A stretch of 64,000 bases of DNA from JAQBVV01 sp965249205 (GCA_965249205.1 CBDFLL010000004.1:868001-932000), one strand, 5' to 3'. Shown: positions 1-8,617, numbered from the stretch's first letter. Notes: a model not told the origin generated them from the sequence alone. Program-made: numbers and translations.

Positions 1-827
1 GTGCCGAGCGCGGCTTCTCCCAGCGCGAAGGCCGACCCGATCGCCAGTCCCTCGCCGAAATTATGGAGCCCGATGCCGACAGCGATCAGCAGCGCCAGCA
101 CCCAGCCGCCCTGGCCTGCATCTGCCTCGCGCCGGCGCGCCCGCAGCCACGCACCGACGCCTTCGAGCAGCAGATAGGCACCCGCGGCAGCGAGCGCGAA
201 CAGCACGACGCCCTGAAACGACTCGGGCAGCATCTCCGCCGACTCCAGTCCCTCGCTCGCACCGTCAACGAGCAGAAACGCGAGCAATCCAACCGTCAAC
301 GCCAGCAGAAAATCCGTCCCACCAGCCGACAGACGTTTCAGGAACGGAAACCACAGCAGTCCAATGGCGACGGGAATCACCCCGACGTAGAGACCGATGA
401 GCGTAAAGATCCCGAAGAAGCGCGCGTCTGGCCTGGGGGTTTCGACGGCAACAGCGATCTCGTGCTCGAATGCCGTGCCCGTGGATGTCAGCACTTTCAC
501 GAGGTGCGCGTCGCCGTCTACCCACGGATATGGGATGCGCAATGTCGTCCGACCCAGATGCCCCAGCTCGACGCCATCGTCGGCAGTGAACGTCCAGAAA
601 GCCTCGTCGACCTGAACCTGCGCGATCGTGACCTGGTCCGGTCCATCGTTCAGTACGCTGGCAACGATGAAGCCGGGTTCCAGCACAACGCGCTGGAACG
701 TCAGGCGTTCCACCGGCGGGTAATCGTCGCCGCGCACCAATGCTGCCGGCCCAGACCGAACAATGAGGACCAGTAGCGCTGCGAGGAGCGCGAGCGGCAG
801 CAGCGCGAGGAGTAGCCGGCGCGTCAC
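1..827 (-). CDS. ZIP-family metal permease, partial at window edge
   Basis: An open frame runs off the left edge from a GTG at 827. The N-terminus is one hydrophobic segment (MTRRLLLALLPLALLAALL), followed by about 110 residues likely to be periplasmic, then several membrane segments. The segment reaching the edge holds HNFGEGLAIG, matching the HNxxEG metal site of transmembrane helix IV in ZIP transporters, so zinc, iron or manganese movement is likely. The N-terminal extra-membrane domain is unusual for the family. The GTG overlaps the stop of the multicopper oxidase gene (GTGA), so the two are probably translated together and both sit in the metal-regulated cluster. The C-terminus lies outside the window. 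Confidence 0.8.
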   Translation of the reverse strand, partial: MTRRLLLALLPLALLAALLVLIVRSGPAALVRGDDYPPVERLTFQRVVLEPGFIVASVLNDGPDQVTIAQVQVDEAFWTFTADDGVELGHLGRTTLRIPYPWVDGDAHLVKVLTSTGTAFEHEIAVAVETPRPDARFFGIFTLIGLYVGVIPVAIGLLWFPFLKRLSAGGTDFLLALTVGLLAFLLVDGASEGLESAEMLPESFQGVVLFALAAAGAYLLLEGVGAWLRARRREADAGQGGWVLALLIAVGIGLHNFGEGLAIGSAFALGEAALG

Positions 828-1879
828 GCGGGCGGCGCCTCCGCACGGAAAAAGCCCATCCACCCCAGTTCGGCGAACTCGCTCTGATGAGCGTGGAACA
901 TGAAGTCGCCGGGGTACCGGAACGTGGTTTCCAGGATCGCGCGCTCCCCCTGACACAACATGATCGTGTCGGTCCTTTCGCTGGACACGAGAGAAGTGCC
1001 GGTCCGATACACGTCGAAAAACATCCCGTGAAGGTGCAGGCTGTTGACAGGGTCGAACTCGGTGAGGTTCACGAGGTACACCCGCACCAATTGGCCCACC
1101 GTGACCCGAATGGGCTCGCGCACGTAAGCGTTGGCCACGGTGTTCACCGCGTACACTTCGTTCTCGGCGTCGAAGGTCGTGTCGAAGGCGTTCATGACCA
1201 TCACGAACTCGTCGGCGGGCGGACGGCTGCCGCTTGACTCACGCGGGTCGATGATGACTACTCCGTACAGACCCTTGTGAATGTGCCGCTTCAACGGCAC
1301 CGTGTGACAGTGGTAGAGATGCACGCCGAACGGGTCCGCGTCGAACTCATAGACGAACGTCTCGCCCGGCGGCACTTCCTGACCCGCGAGCGATCCATCC
1401 ATAGCGGGCGGATGCCAGCCGTGAAAGTGGATGGAGTGCGGGTGGGAACCAAGATTGCGGAACGTGACGCGAATCCGATCGCCCTCCGTGGCGCGGATCG
1501 TCGGCCCAGGCACCTGACCGTTATAGGTCCAGGCCGGAAAGAACATTCCCGGCGCGACCTCGATTTCACGGTCTGCCGCGAACATCTCGTACTCCCGCAG
1601 CATGGTGCCATCGGGACGGGGCGTCTCCCGGTAAAACCGCGCGCGCTCCTCCGGCGGCACGTCACCGAAGTTCCATGTCTTCAGGTATGTCGATGGGTTG
1701 AAACCGTCTGGCGCGGGACTACCCACCGTGCCCATGACGTGGGCACCGTGCAGTGGGTGCAGCGCGGTGCCGCTCCCTTGACCAGACAGGCGCGCAGCAC
1801 CGACGACTCCGCTTGCCAGTGAAGCCAGCCCGGCGGCACGAAGCCACGCCCGGCGTGTCAAGGATCCAATAGTGGACAT
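824..1879 (-). CDS. Two-domain multicopper oxidase with Tat-type signal
   Basis: 351 residues. The N-terminus (LTRRAWLRAAGLASLASG) looks like a Tat signal with a twin arginine, as expected for an exported cuproenzyme. Four copper-ligand clusters are visible: HSIHFHGWHP, HLYHCHTVPLKRHIHKG, SLHLHGMFF and MFHAHQSEFAELGWMG, about as expected for a two-domain laccase or nitrite-reductase-like oxidase, shorter than three-domain laccases. The substrate is unknown; metal oxidation fits its coupling to the ZIP permease gene downstream (GTGA overlap) and the DtxR-type regulator gene upstream. A 16-bp palindrome touches the ATG, which has no Shine-Dalgarno sequence, so the mRNA may be leaderless. Confidence 0.85.
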   Translation of the reverse strand: MSTIGSLTRRAWLRAAGLASLASGVVGAARLSGQGSGTALHPLHGAHVMGTVGSPAPDGFNPSTYLKTWNFGDVPPEERARFYRETPRPDGTMLREYEMFAADREIEVAPGMFFPAWTYNGQVPGPTIRATEGDRIRVTFRNLGSHPHSIHFHGWHPPAMDGSLAGQEVPPGETFVYEFDADPFGVHLYHCHTVPLKRHIHKGLYGVVIIDPRESSGSRPPADEFVMVMNAFDTTFDAENEVYAVNTVANAYVREPIRVTVGQLVRVYLVNLTEFDPVNSLHLHGMFFDVYRTGTSLVSSERTDTIMLCQGERAILETTFRYPGDFMFHAHQSEFAELGWMGFFRAEAPPA

Positions 1880-1894
1880 TTCGATAAATCAAAA
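1879..1894. promoter_or_regulatory. Candidate operator of the DtxR-type regulator, oxidase side
   Basis: TTTCGA-TAAA-TCAAAA, an inverted repeat of two six-base arms with a four-base centre and one arm mismatch. It begins at the first base of the oxidase start codon. Nearly the same palindrome occurs at 2711-2726 before the outer-membrane gene, with the regulator gene between. Binding by the product of 1960-2670 is inferred. Confidence 0.5.
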
Positions 1895-1945
1895 ATACTT
1901 CATAGTGAGGACAAAAGCCAAATCGTGTTTGCTCAAAATCCTGTG

Positions 1946-1962
1946 TTAGACTCCACGAAATG
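1946..1962 (+). promoter_or_regulatory. Possible -10 element of a leaderless regulator mRNA
   Basis: TAGACT at 1947-1952, preceded by TGTGT, ends seven bases before the ATG at 1960. No Shine-Dalgarno sequence is visible. The three genes of this cluster with clear starts all begin in the context CGAAATG (oxidase, regulator, barrel protein), consistent with transcription starting at or next to the start codon. No good -35 box is seen. Confidence 0.35.
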
Positions 1963-2670
1963 CTGCCGTCCAGCACCGTCGAGAACTACCTGAAGGCGAT
2001 TTACCTCGGGGGCAGCGCCCTCAAGCGTCCGAATCGACTGCTACCGATGGGCCAGCTGGCTGCCGCGCTCGGAGTCGCTCCGGGCACGGCCACCACGATG
2101 GTGAAGACGCTCGCCGAATCTGGCCTCGTCGAATACGAGCCGTACGCGGGCGTTGCCCTGACTGAGGCCGGTGAGAAGCTCGCCGCGCTGGTTGTCCGGC
2201 GCCACCGGGTGGTCGAACTGTTCCTGGTGCAGGTCATGGAGTATCGGTGGGATGAGGTGCACGACGAAGCGGAGCAGCTTGAGCACGTCGTGTCGGACCG
2301 CCTCGTCGATCGGATGGACGAAATGCTTGGGCGGCCAGAGGTCGATCCACATGGCGACCCCATCCCCGACCAGGAAGGCGTGATCAAGCCGCACCCTGCG
2401 CAGACCCTCCTCACGTGTCCGCTCAATGTACGGGTCACCATCACGCGCGTGATCGATCAGGAGAAGGGTTTTCTGCGTTTTATTGAAGACCATCATCTGA
2501 AGCCTGGCGAGTCCATTGAAGTCGAAGACCGCGACTCGGTGTCCGATAGTGTCCGTGTACGAGGCAAGGACGACCGGCGCATCACCATCGGAACGCGGGC
2601 AGCATCGAAGGTTCTCGTGTACGTGACGCAAGCCGCGATCTTTCTCCTGGTACTGGTCACATCGTCGTAG
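1960..2670 (+). CDS. DtxR/MntR-family metal-dependent transcriptional regulator
   Basis: 236 residues. An N-terminal winged helix (STVENYLKAIYLGG ... ALGVAPGTATTMVKTL) precedes the helical metal-binding and dimerisation domain (RRHRVVELFLVQVM ... HDEAEQLEHVVSDRL) with the Glu/His pattern of iron- or manganese-sensing DtxR proteins, then an SH3-like FeoA domain in the last 90 residues. The C-terminal end (VYVTQAAIFLLVLVTSS) is unusually hydrophobic. It lies between the leftward oxidase/ZIP operon and the rightward barrel/cupredoxin genes, both preceded by similar palindromes, so it probably controls both according to metal supply. Iron and manganese cannot be told apart from the sequence. Confidence 0.9.
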   Translation: MLPSSTVENYLKAIYLGGSALKRPNRLLPMGQLAAALGVAPGTATTMVKTLAESGLVEYEPYAGVALTEAGEKLAALVVRRHRVVELFLVQVMEYRWDEVHDEAEQLEHVVSDRLVDRMDEMLGRPEVDPHGDPIPDQEGVIKPHPAQTLLTCPLNVRVTITRVIDQEKGFLRFIEDHHLKPGESIEVEDRDSVSDSVRVRGKDDRRITIGTRAASKVLVYVTQAAIFLLVLVTSS

Positions 2671-2710
2671 ACCCGGGTCTGCGTCTGGTGGCGCCGACCG
2701 GCCATATGAG

Positions 2711-2726
2711 TTTTGACTATTCAAAA
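2711..2726. promoter_or_regulatory. Candidate operator of the DtxR-type regulator, barrel side
   Basis: TTTTGA-CTAT-TCAAAA, perfect six-base arms around four bases, in an AT-rich stretch before the barrel gene. A weaker relative (TCAAAA half-site at 2743-2748) follows and may be a second site. It matches the palindrome at 1879-1894 in spacing and in 11 of 12 arm bases. Confidence 0.5.
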
Positions 2727-2769
2727 TACAACTATCTATTTATCAAAATACCATTTACACTCTTTCGAA

Positions 2770-3918
2770 ATGCGAGTTACCCGCTTACTCCGCCGCCACT
2801 TGCTCATACAGGCGCTCATGATCTCCCTGGCTACCACACCGGTACTCGCGCAGAACACGCAAGGGAGGCCAGAGCCACCTCGAACAACCGTCGCCGGCTA
2901 CATGGATCTGCATTACAACAAGCCGGAGTTCGTGGACGGGAGAATCGAGTTCCATCGCTTCGTTTTGCTGTTCTCTCACTCCTTCACGGATCGCATCCGT
3001 TTTGTGGGAGAGCTGGAGCTTGAGCACGCGCTGGTCGAGGGCCTGGAGGAGGCTGGCGAACTCGAGCTGGAGCAGGCGTACATCGACTTTCTGTTGACAC
3101 GTGGCTTCAATGTGCGCGCCGGGATGATGTTGATGCCAATCGGAATCATCAACGAGCGACACGAGCCGCCCTCGTACTATGGCGTCGAACGTCCATTCGT
3201 GGACACGATCATCGTACCGTCGACGTGGTTCGAGGTGGGAGCCGGCATCCACGGCGAGGTCGGCCGCGGCTGGCGTTACAGGGCGTTCCTAACCGCGCCG
3301 ATGAACGCGGCTGAGTTCAACGCCGATGAGGGCGTTCGCGAAGGCCGACAGAAGGGGGCCAACGCGAACATGGGGCGACTCGCAGCGACTGGCCGCGTCG
3401 AATACGTGGGCTACCCCGGTCTCACCGTTGGCGCGAGCGCATGGACGGGCCACTCGGGCTTCGAATTCCGTCCCCTATTCGACGTCCCGGTGTCACTCAT
3501 CGAGGCCGACGCCCGCTACTCGCGGGGCCGGATCGACCTCCGAGGGGAGTTTGCCCAGAGCTGGCTGGGCAACGTCGCCCGGCTGAACGACACGCTGGCG
3601 CTTCGGATCGGCGTCAATCCCAACATCGGGCGCAGCATGCGCGGCTTTTACACGGAGGCTGGATATCGCATTCTCTCTGGCGCTAGCTTCGGCGATGTCG
3701 GCGCCTTCGTGCGCTATGAGAACTTCGACACACAGTTCAAGATGCCGGAGGGTTACGTGGGCCTTCCCGAATTCGACCGCGAGGCCTGGGTCGTTGGCGC
3801 CAACTACTGGCCCCATCCAGATATTGCTGTCAAAGTCGATTACGCGATGCTCCGCAGCCAGAGTTCGGTAATCGAGGCCCCGAATTCATTCAACCTCGGA
3901 CTGGGATGGTGGTTCTGA
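2770..3918 (+). CDS. Outer-membrane beta-barrel (porin-like) protein
   Basis: 382 residues from the ATG at 2770, chosen because a clean signal peptide follows (HLLIQALMISLATTPVLAQ). The mature part alternates polar and aromatic residues and ends ...SFNLGLGWWF, a terminal aromatic typical of barrels folded by the Bam complex. It resembles phosphate-porin-like proteins often found near metal uptake genes. Substrate is unknown; passage of metal ions or complexes is inferred from neighbours. The next gene overlaps the stop (TGATG), indicating an operon with the cupredoxin and di-haem genes. A TTTCGAAA palindrome abuts the start codon, echoing the oxidase start. Confidence 0.75.
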   Translation: MRVTRLLRRHLLIQALMISLATTPVLAQNTQGRPEPPRTTVAGYMDLHYNKPEFVDGRIEFHRFVLLFSHSFTDRIRFVGELELEHALVEGLEEAGELELEQAYIDFLLTRGFNVRAGMMLMPIGIINERHEPPSYYGVERPFVDTIIVPSTWFEVGAGIHGEVGRGWRYRAFLTAPMNAAEFNADEGVREGRQKGANANMGRLAATGRVEYVGYPGLTVGASAWTGHSGFEFRPLFDVPVSLIEADARYSRGRIDLRGEFAQSWLGNVARLNDTLALRIGVNPNIGRSMRGFYTEAGYRILSGASFGDVGAFVRYENFDTQFKMPEGYVGLPEFDREAWVVGANYWPHPDIAVKVDYAMLRSQSSVIEAPNSFNLGLGWWF

Positions 3919-4292
3919 TGCGCTACATGCTCGGCTCGCTCGCTCTCGCGCTGGTCGTCTCGGCGATCCTCGTCGGAGCATCGGTGTGGCCCTCGCAGGC
4001 CGCGGCCGCGCAAGAGGTTCAGGTCGTCGAGATCGTCGCAGAGCGTTTCAGGTTTACCCCGTCCGAAATACGTGTCAAAGCAGGGACGCGCCTCGCGATT
4101 CGCCTTCGGAGCGAAGACACCATCCACGGGTTCCACATCCTCGGCACCGACATCGATTTCGAGATCCCCGGCCGGGGAGGGGAAACGGGCGTCATGTTCC
4201 AGCCGGAGGCCGGCCGCTACACGTTCGAGTGCTCCCGGCTCTGTGGCGCCGGGCACTCGTTCATGCGCGGAGTCATCGTCGCCACCGACTAG
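3918..4292 (+). CDS. Exported CuA-type cupredoxin (COX2-like)
   Basis: 124 residues from the ATG at 3918, which overlaps the upstream stop; an in-frame ATG at 3906 is less likely. An N-terminal signal or anchor (MLGSLALALVVSAILVGA) precedes a cupredoxin fold. CSRLCGAGHSFM carries the C-x3-C-x3-H-x2-M pattern of the dinuclear CuA site of cytochrome oxidase subunit II, and the earlier histidine is in DTIHGFHI, so all ligands appear present. No oxidase subunit I is nearby, so this is a free-standing electron carrier, plausibly serving the di-haem protein encoded next. Confidence 0.85.
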   Translation: MRYMLGSLALALVVSAILVGASVWPSQAAAAQEVQVVEIVAERFRFTPSEIRVKAGTRLAIRLRSEDTIHGFHILGTDIDFEIPGRGGETGVMFQPEAGRYTFECSRLCGAGHSFMRGVIVATD

Positions 4293-4304
4293 GAGAACAC
4301 AACC

Positions 4305-5517
4305 GTGCTGCGCAACCACCGTCCAGCCTCTGGCGCGTTTCCCTGGTCAGCCCTTCTCGTTGCCGCTGGCCTGGTGGTGTGTCTGGGCGGTCTCCTCTTT
4401 GCGCAGCGCGCGCCGAGGCCGGGCGACCCGCTCCTGGGCGTAACGCCCGTGGAGTTCGAAGAGTTTCGGCTCGGTTTGGATGATTTTCTGGAAGTCGAGA
4501 CAGCGGAAGAAGGCCTGGGGCCGGCGTACAACGGCACAAGCTGCTGCAGTCTGCCACAGTGTTCCGGCAATTGGCGGCACCAGCTCGATCGCGGAAACCC
4601 GCGCCGGCCGTCGCGGGCCACGAGGCGAATTCATTCCACTCGACCCTTCGGGAGAATCACTGTTCCAGTTGTTCTCGGTTCCAAGCCATGCGTGTCACGC
4701 GGTCATCCCCTCGGAAGCGACGATCGTGGCCCGGCGGGTGCCGATTCCGCTCTTCGGCGCCGGCTTGGTCGAGGCCATCCCGGACGACACGTTGCTCGCG
4801 CTCGAAGACCCCCACGACCTGGACCGCGACGGTGTCAGCGGGCGCGCGGCGCGGATCGTCGATCGCGCTTCCGGAGAACCGCGTATCGGCCGGTTTGGCT
4901 GGAAGGCACAGCACGCCACGCTCCTCGTCTTCGGTGCCGATGCCTATCGCAACGAGATGGGGATCACCAACGATCTGTTCCCGCGGGAGCTGGCTCTCGG
5001 AGTCTCGCCGGAACGCATGCGAGTCTGCGATCCGCTCCCCGATCCAGAAGACGTGAGGGAGCCACAAACCGGCCGCCGCGGTATCGACAACTTCGATAGC
5101 TTCATGAAGTTCCTCGCGCCCCTCGGACGGGGTCCTCTTGACGAGGCCACGAGAAGCGGCGAGCAGATCTTCGGGGCTCTCGGATGTGCAACGTGTCACG
5201 TCCCATCGCTCATGACTGGACCGAGTGCGAATCCACTGTTTCACCGTCGTTCGGTACCGCTTTTCTCAGATCTGTTGCTACACGATATCGGCACCGGCGA
5301 CGGCATTCAGCAAGAGGCGGGCGCTCCCGAGGAGATCCGGACCCCCGCGTTGTGGGGACTTCGGAGCCGCCGACCGCTGCTCCACGACGGCTCGGCCGCA
5401 ACGATCGATGATGCGATCAGACGCCATGCGGCAGAAGCCGAGCCCGCGCGGCGTCGGTTTGACGAGTCATCCGTTGATGCCAAAGCGGCGCTCTCCGCAT
5501 TCCTCAACTCGCTGTAA
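4305..5517 (+). pseudogene. Di-haem oxidoreductase (DUF1111/COG3488-like), frameshifted
   Basis: A GTG at 4305 with AGGAG at 4291-4295 starts a protein with an N-terminal membrane or signal segment. The frame reads to GPAYNGTSC and is then lost; the +1 frame continues with CHSVPAIGG and runs to 5517. Removing one base, for example T4545, would restore CAVCH, the first haem-c motif. The second, CATCH, is intact further on. The family contains two c-type haems in the periplasm with peroxidase-like or oxidase roles. Apart from this base it looks complete, so a fresh mutation or an assembly error is equally possible. It follows the CuA cupredoxin gene by 12 bases. Confidence 0.75.
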
Positions 5518-6198
5518 TCACACCGCAGCAGTGAACCGCTCGATGACGCCGACCAGGTCCCGAGAGTCGGCGGCGATCCATTCCTCGCCCGTCAAATCCT
5601 CAACGGCGAACGTCGCGTAGCCGAAGCCGTAGGCCGCCATACAGCACCGACTCGACGCTCTCAGCGCCGTCTGATGATCGAACGTCGAGTCGCCGACAAG
5701 CAGCGTGTGTGAGGCGATCGCGCCGGACCGCCCCATCAGGTCGAGCAGCGCGGCCGGGTCTGGCTTGCGGGGCAGCGGACCGTCGCCGCCCACGACATCG
5801 TCGAACAACTCCCGTACGCCGAGGCCTTCGAGAATGCGCTCGCTCGGACCTTGTGCCTTGTTCGTGAGTACTGCGACATGCGCGTGCTCGCGGGCCACGC
5901 GCACCGCCTCCGGCACACCGTCGTAGAGCCGGGTGTGGTTCAGCAGACGGCTCCCGTACACCTCCATGAATCGAGGGAGCGCGCCGGGTGCCCCACCGGG
6001 CAGGTCTCTGATCCCGGCGGCCGCCAGCGCCCGCCGAACGAGTCGAGCAGCGCCCCCGCCAACCATTCGACTGATGGACTTCTCCGGCAGGGGCATGCCA
6101 CCCAGTTCCGCGATCAGTTGATTTGCCGACTCGGCGAGATCGCGCTTGGAGTCAACCAGCGTGCCATCCAGGTCGAACACGATTAGCGCGGATTTCAC
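5518..6198 (-). CDS. HAD-family phosphatase, phosphoglycolate phosphatase-like
   Basis: About 226 residues from the GTG at 6198, preferred because GAGG lies just before it and FDLDGTLVDS follows at once; an ATG at 6258 would add 20 unlikely residues. HAD motifs are present: nucleophile DLDGT, motif II in AVLTNKAQ, KPDPAALLDL with the motif III lysine, and VGDSTFDHQTA with motif IV acids. The helical cap and length fit the Gph/PGP subgroup, which removes phosphate from 2-phosphoglycolate, but HAD specificity is hard to predict. It converges with the di-haem gene, one base apart. Upstream is a mosaic repeat. Confidence 0.8.
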   Translation of the reverse strand: MKSALIVFDLDGTLVDSKRDLAESANQLIAELGGMPLPEKSISRMVGGGAARLVRRALAAAGIRDLPGGAPGALPRFMEVYGSRLLNHTRLYDGVPEAVRVAREHAHVAVLTNKAQGPSERILEGLGVRELFDDVVGGDGPLPRKPDPAALLDLMGRSGAIASHTLLVGDSTFDHQTALRASSRCCMAAYGFGYATFAVEDLTGEEWIAADSRDLVGVIERFTAAV

Positions 6199-6258
6199 CT
6201 GTACCTCGTGCTCGGTTGCGGTACGCGTGCTGGTAGGAGGGAGCCAACAGCTGCCCAT

Positions 6259-6517
6259 GCCCTGAACCTACGGACGCGCGTAAGTGGCGCGTCTTGGCTG
6301 AAGGAGGACCGGATCCCGGAGCGCGGCGCCCGGGGGGCCAGGCGCGACGATCGAGAATACTGGTGGTATTTGAGGGAGGAGCAACGCCGTCCACCCGGGG
6401 CCCCCGCCGCGCGGACTGTGCGCGGTGGGGTGGAACCGGGATTCCCCGCCCGGGAGGCGGTCCTCCTTCGGCCGAGACACGCCACTCGGGAGCTGCCCGC
6501 TCGTGAAGTCCGCGCTA
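6259..6517. repeat. Mosaic intergenic repeat, copy 1 (diverged)
   Basis: This gene-free stretch contains the module GCGCGACGATCGAGAATAC ... GAGGAGCAACGC (about 6334-6391), found inverted or direct in four or five other gaps, and ends with GCTCGTGAAGTCCGCGCTAG, which carries the TAG stop of the queD-like gene. It has no ordinary coding potential. Confidence 0.6.
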
Positions 6518-6916
6518 GCCGGCGTAGGTCGCCCATGATGACGGGGTCTCCCACAACGTGACCCGGTCAACGGCGAGTCCTCGCTCGCGGGACACGTCGA
6601 ACAACAACCGCGCGATCCGCTCGGCGGTAGGGTTACTGTCGAGCAGATAGACCGGCTCGCCCAGCGCCTGAAGGGTCTTCACCAAGGGGTCATCGTGGCG
6701 CAGGATCATACGGTGATCGATCTCGCGATCGATCCATTCCTTGACCAGCCGCTTGATGTCGCCGAAATCGACGACCATGTCGCGTGAATCCAGCGTCTCG
6801 GCGCGCACCTCGATCTCGGCAACGGCGTTGTGGCCGTGCAGGTGTCTGCAGACACCATCGTGATCGAGCAAGCGATGCCCGTAGCAGAAATCGATGCGCT
6901 TGGTGACCGAGTACAT
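6515..6916 (-). CDS. queD: 6-carboxy/6-pyruvoyl-tetrahydropterin synthase family (QueD-like)
   Basis: 133 residues, a normal length for the family. Zinc histidines H14, H27 and H29 are visible in GHRLLDHDGVCRHLHGHN, with Cys23 in the CxxxHGH pattern of QueD-type enzymes that make 6-carboxy-tetrahydropterin for queuosine and other deazapurines. VVDFGDIK and ELT-like C-terminal elements (TLWETPSSWATY, Glu at the pterin site) are also present. No other queuosine gene is nearby, so the exact product (6-carboxy or 6-pyruvoyl) is inferred. Its TAG stop lies inside the end of an intergenic repeat. Confidence 0.85.
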   Translation of the reverse strand: MYSVTKRIDFCYGHRLLDHDGVCRHLHGHNAVAEIEVRAETLDSRDMVVDFGDIKRLVKEWIDREIDHRMILRHDDPLVKTLQALGEPVYLLDSNPTAERIARLLFDVSRERGLAVDRVTLWETPSSWATYAG

Positions 6917-6995
6917 ACGCAGTCATCTTAGCGAAATGGTGCCAGGCGCCGGGCCTCTTTTGGTGGGTGCCACCGGGGTGGAGAAACTGTACGGG

Positions 6996-8195
6996 TTACG
7001 CGGCGGCTCCACGTCGATACACTTCCTCCCCGTCAATGAAGGTGTGCACGACGTCAAAGCTGCGATCCAGGACAACGACGTCTGCAGTCGCCCCCTCGGC
7101 AAGCACACCACAGCCGGTCAAACCGAGTTCGCGCGCCGGTGTGGTCGAGCACAGCATCTCGGCATCCGTCACCGGTAGTCCGAACGTGGTCGCGATCACC
7201 CGAAACGCACGGTCCATCGTCAGGCAACTCCCTGCCACGGTGCCGTCGTCAAAAACCGCCGCGCGTTCGGTCACGCGAATCTGCCGGCCGCCCAGCTGCG
7301 TGCGTGAACCGACGGCGAGACCGGAACCCGCGGTGCCGTCGGTGATCGCCATGACTCGACTCACGCCCTTGGACGCGATGGCGATCCGGCTCATGGCGGG
7401 GTGCACGTGAAATCCATCGCAGATCAGCTCAGCAGCCACGTCGTCTCTCGCGAGCACCGCGCCGGCTACCCCGGGAGCGCGATGCGTCATCGGCGTCATT
7501 CGATTGAACAGATGCGTCGCACGCCGTGCGCCGGCGTCAATCGCCGCCATCGCCTCGTCCAGCGTCGCGCCCGAATGTCCCAGCGACACGCGCGTGCCGG
7601 CCGCCACCAGAGCCCGAATCAGCTCGATGCCGCCCGGTAGTTCCGACGCAAGGGTCACGATGCCAACATCAGACCGGGCGCCCGAGATGACGTTGAGAAT
7701 GTCCGCCGCTGCAAACTCGCCGGCCCGGTCCGCTGCCAGGTCCAGGGGCAGCCGCAGGCACTCGAGCGGCTGCGCGCCACGGTAGTCGGGATTGATGAAG
7801 TTGCTCTCAAGGTGTGCCGGAAGCACGCGAGCACTCCTGGCAGGGCGCTCTGCACGTGCCTCCGCAACTTTGGCCAGCACAGTCTTTAGCGCCGCCGCAG
7901 AACACGCGACCGTCGTCGGACAAAAGGCGGTCACGCCGTAACGAGGGAGCCGCGACGCGATGTGCGCGACGCCGTCATTCTCATCGAGCGTGTCCCATCC
8001 GTCGACGCCATGCACGTGCACGTCGATAAAACCAGGCACAACGTAACAATCCGGGGTCTGAATGATGGTGGTATTCGCGGCGTCGACACGGCCGTGCGAC
8101 TCGACGGCTGCGATCTGTGCACCGTCAATCAGCAGCGCAGCATTCGGAAGAATCTGGCCTGGCAGGACAAGATCGCCGCCGGCGAGGGCGATCAC
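6996..8195 (-). CDS. nagA: N-acetylglucosamine-6-phosphate deacetylase
   Basis: 399 residues, the full family length. Amidohydrolase motifs occur in order: the HxH of FIDVHVHGVDGWDT, the metal-binding Glu in HLESNFINPDYRGAQ, histidines in SLGHSGAT and CDGFHVHP, and the catalytic Asp in AITDGTAGSG. It removes acetate from GlcNAc-6-phosphate in amino-sugar or cell-wall recycling, in the cytoplasm. Its ATG overlaps the stop of the DUF5615 gene by four bases, making it the last gene of a three-gene operon with an unrelated-looking deoxyhypusine-synthase homologue. No nagB or transporter gene is adjacent. Confidence 0.92.
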   Translation of the reverse strand: MIALAGGDLVLPGQILPNAALLIDGAQIAAVESHGRVDAANTTIIQTPDCYVVPGFIDVHVHGVDGWDTLDENDGVAHIASRLPRYGVTAFCPTTVACSAAALKTVLAKVAEARAERPARSARVLPAHLESNFINPDYRGAQPLECLRLPLDLAADRAGEFAAADILNVISGARSDVGIVTLASELPGGIELIRALVAAGTRVSLGHSGATLDEAMAAIDAGARRATHLFNRMTPMTHRAPGVAGAVLARDDVAAELICDGFHVHPAMSRIAIASKGVSRVMAITDGTAGSGLAVGSRTQLGGRQIRVTERAAVFDDGTVAGSCLTMDRAFRVIATTFGLPVTDAEMLCSTTPARELGLTGCGVLAEGATADVVVLDRSFDVVHTFIDGEEVYRRGAAA

Positions 8196-8617
8196 GGCTG
8201 GACGGCGTCGTCGCCGGCCCAGTCCACATGGACGTGAAGCTTGCGCCCCTGCAGCGGCAACGGCGCCTGCCGGAACAGTCCGGCATCAGCCCGGGTCAGC
8301 AACCTCCTGAAGCCCTGCTCCGCCGGCGCTGTCAGCACCAGCACGCCGCCGCTTTCGGCGGGCGGAAACCGGGGATCGTCGAGAAAATCGTGATCCAGCG
8401 TGATGAGTGTCCTACCCAGCTCACGCGCACGCCGGTAGTGATCCACGTCACTCGCGCGACGGAGATCGTCGTGCTCGATCACAGACAGTACGTCCCAGCG
8501 CAGCCGTGTCCGCATAAACCCGACGAGGCCCGCAGGCACGTTCGCGTCTACGTACACACGCGGCTGGCCGGCGATGCGCTCTGCGTGCGGCGTCAGTTCC
8601 GACGCAAGCGTACCCAT
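8192..8617 (-). CDS. DUF5615 / PIN-like (Mut7-C) protein
   Basis: 141 residues. The core reads VYVDANVPAGLVGFMR ... WDVLSVIEHDDLRRASD ... RTLITLDHDFLDD, with the spaced acidic residues of DUF5615 and Mut7-C PIN-like domains, which resemble VapC-type nucleases. Such proteins usually pair with a small antitoxin; none is seen here. Its ATG overlaps the stop of the deoxyhypusine-synthase-like gene (TGATG) and its stop overlaps the nagA start, so it is embedded in an operon as a chromosomal gene. RNA cleavage is possible but unproven. Confidence 0.75.
   Translation of the reverse strand: MGTLASELTPHAERIAGQPRVYVDANVPAGLVGFMRTRLRWDVLSVIEHDDLRRASDVDHYRRARELGRTLITLDHDFLDDPRFPPAESGGVLVLTAPAEQGFRRLLTRADAGLFRQAPLPLQGRKLHVHVDWAGDDAVQP

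Noticed and set aside
63..776. Open frame of 237 codons on the plus strand
   Set aside because: It is antisense to the ZIP permease gene, which has a convincing metal motif and a coupled start. The plus-strand product is charged and low in hydrophobic residues, typical of a shadow frame.
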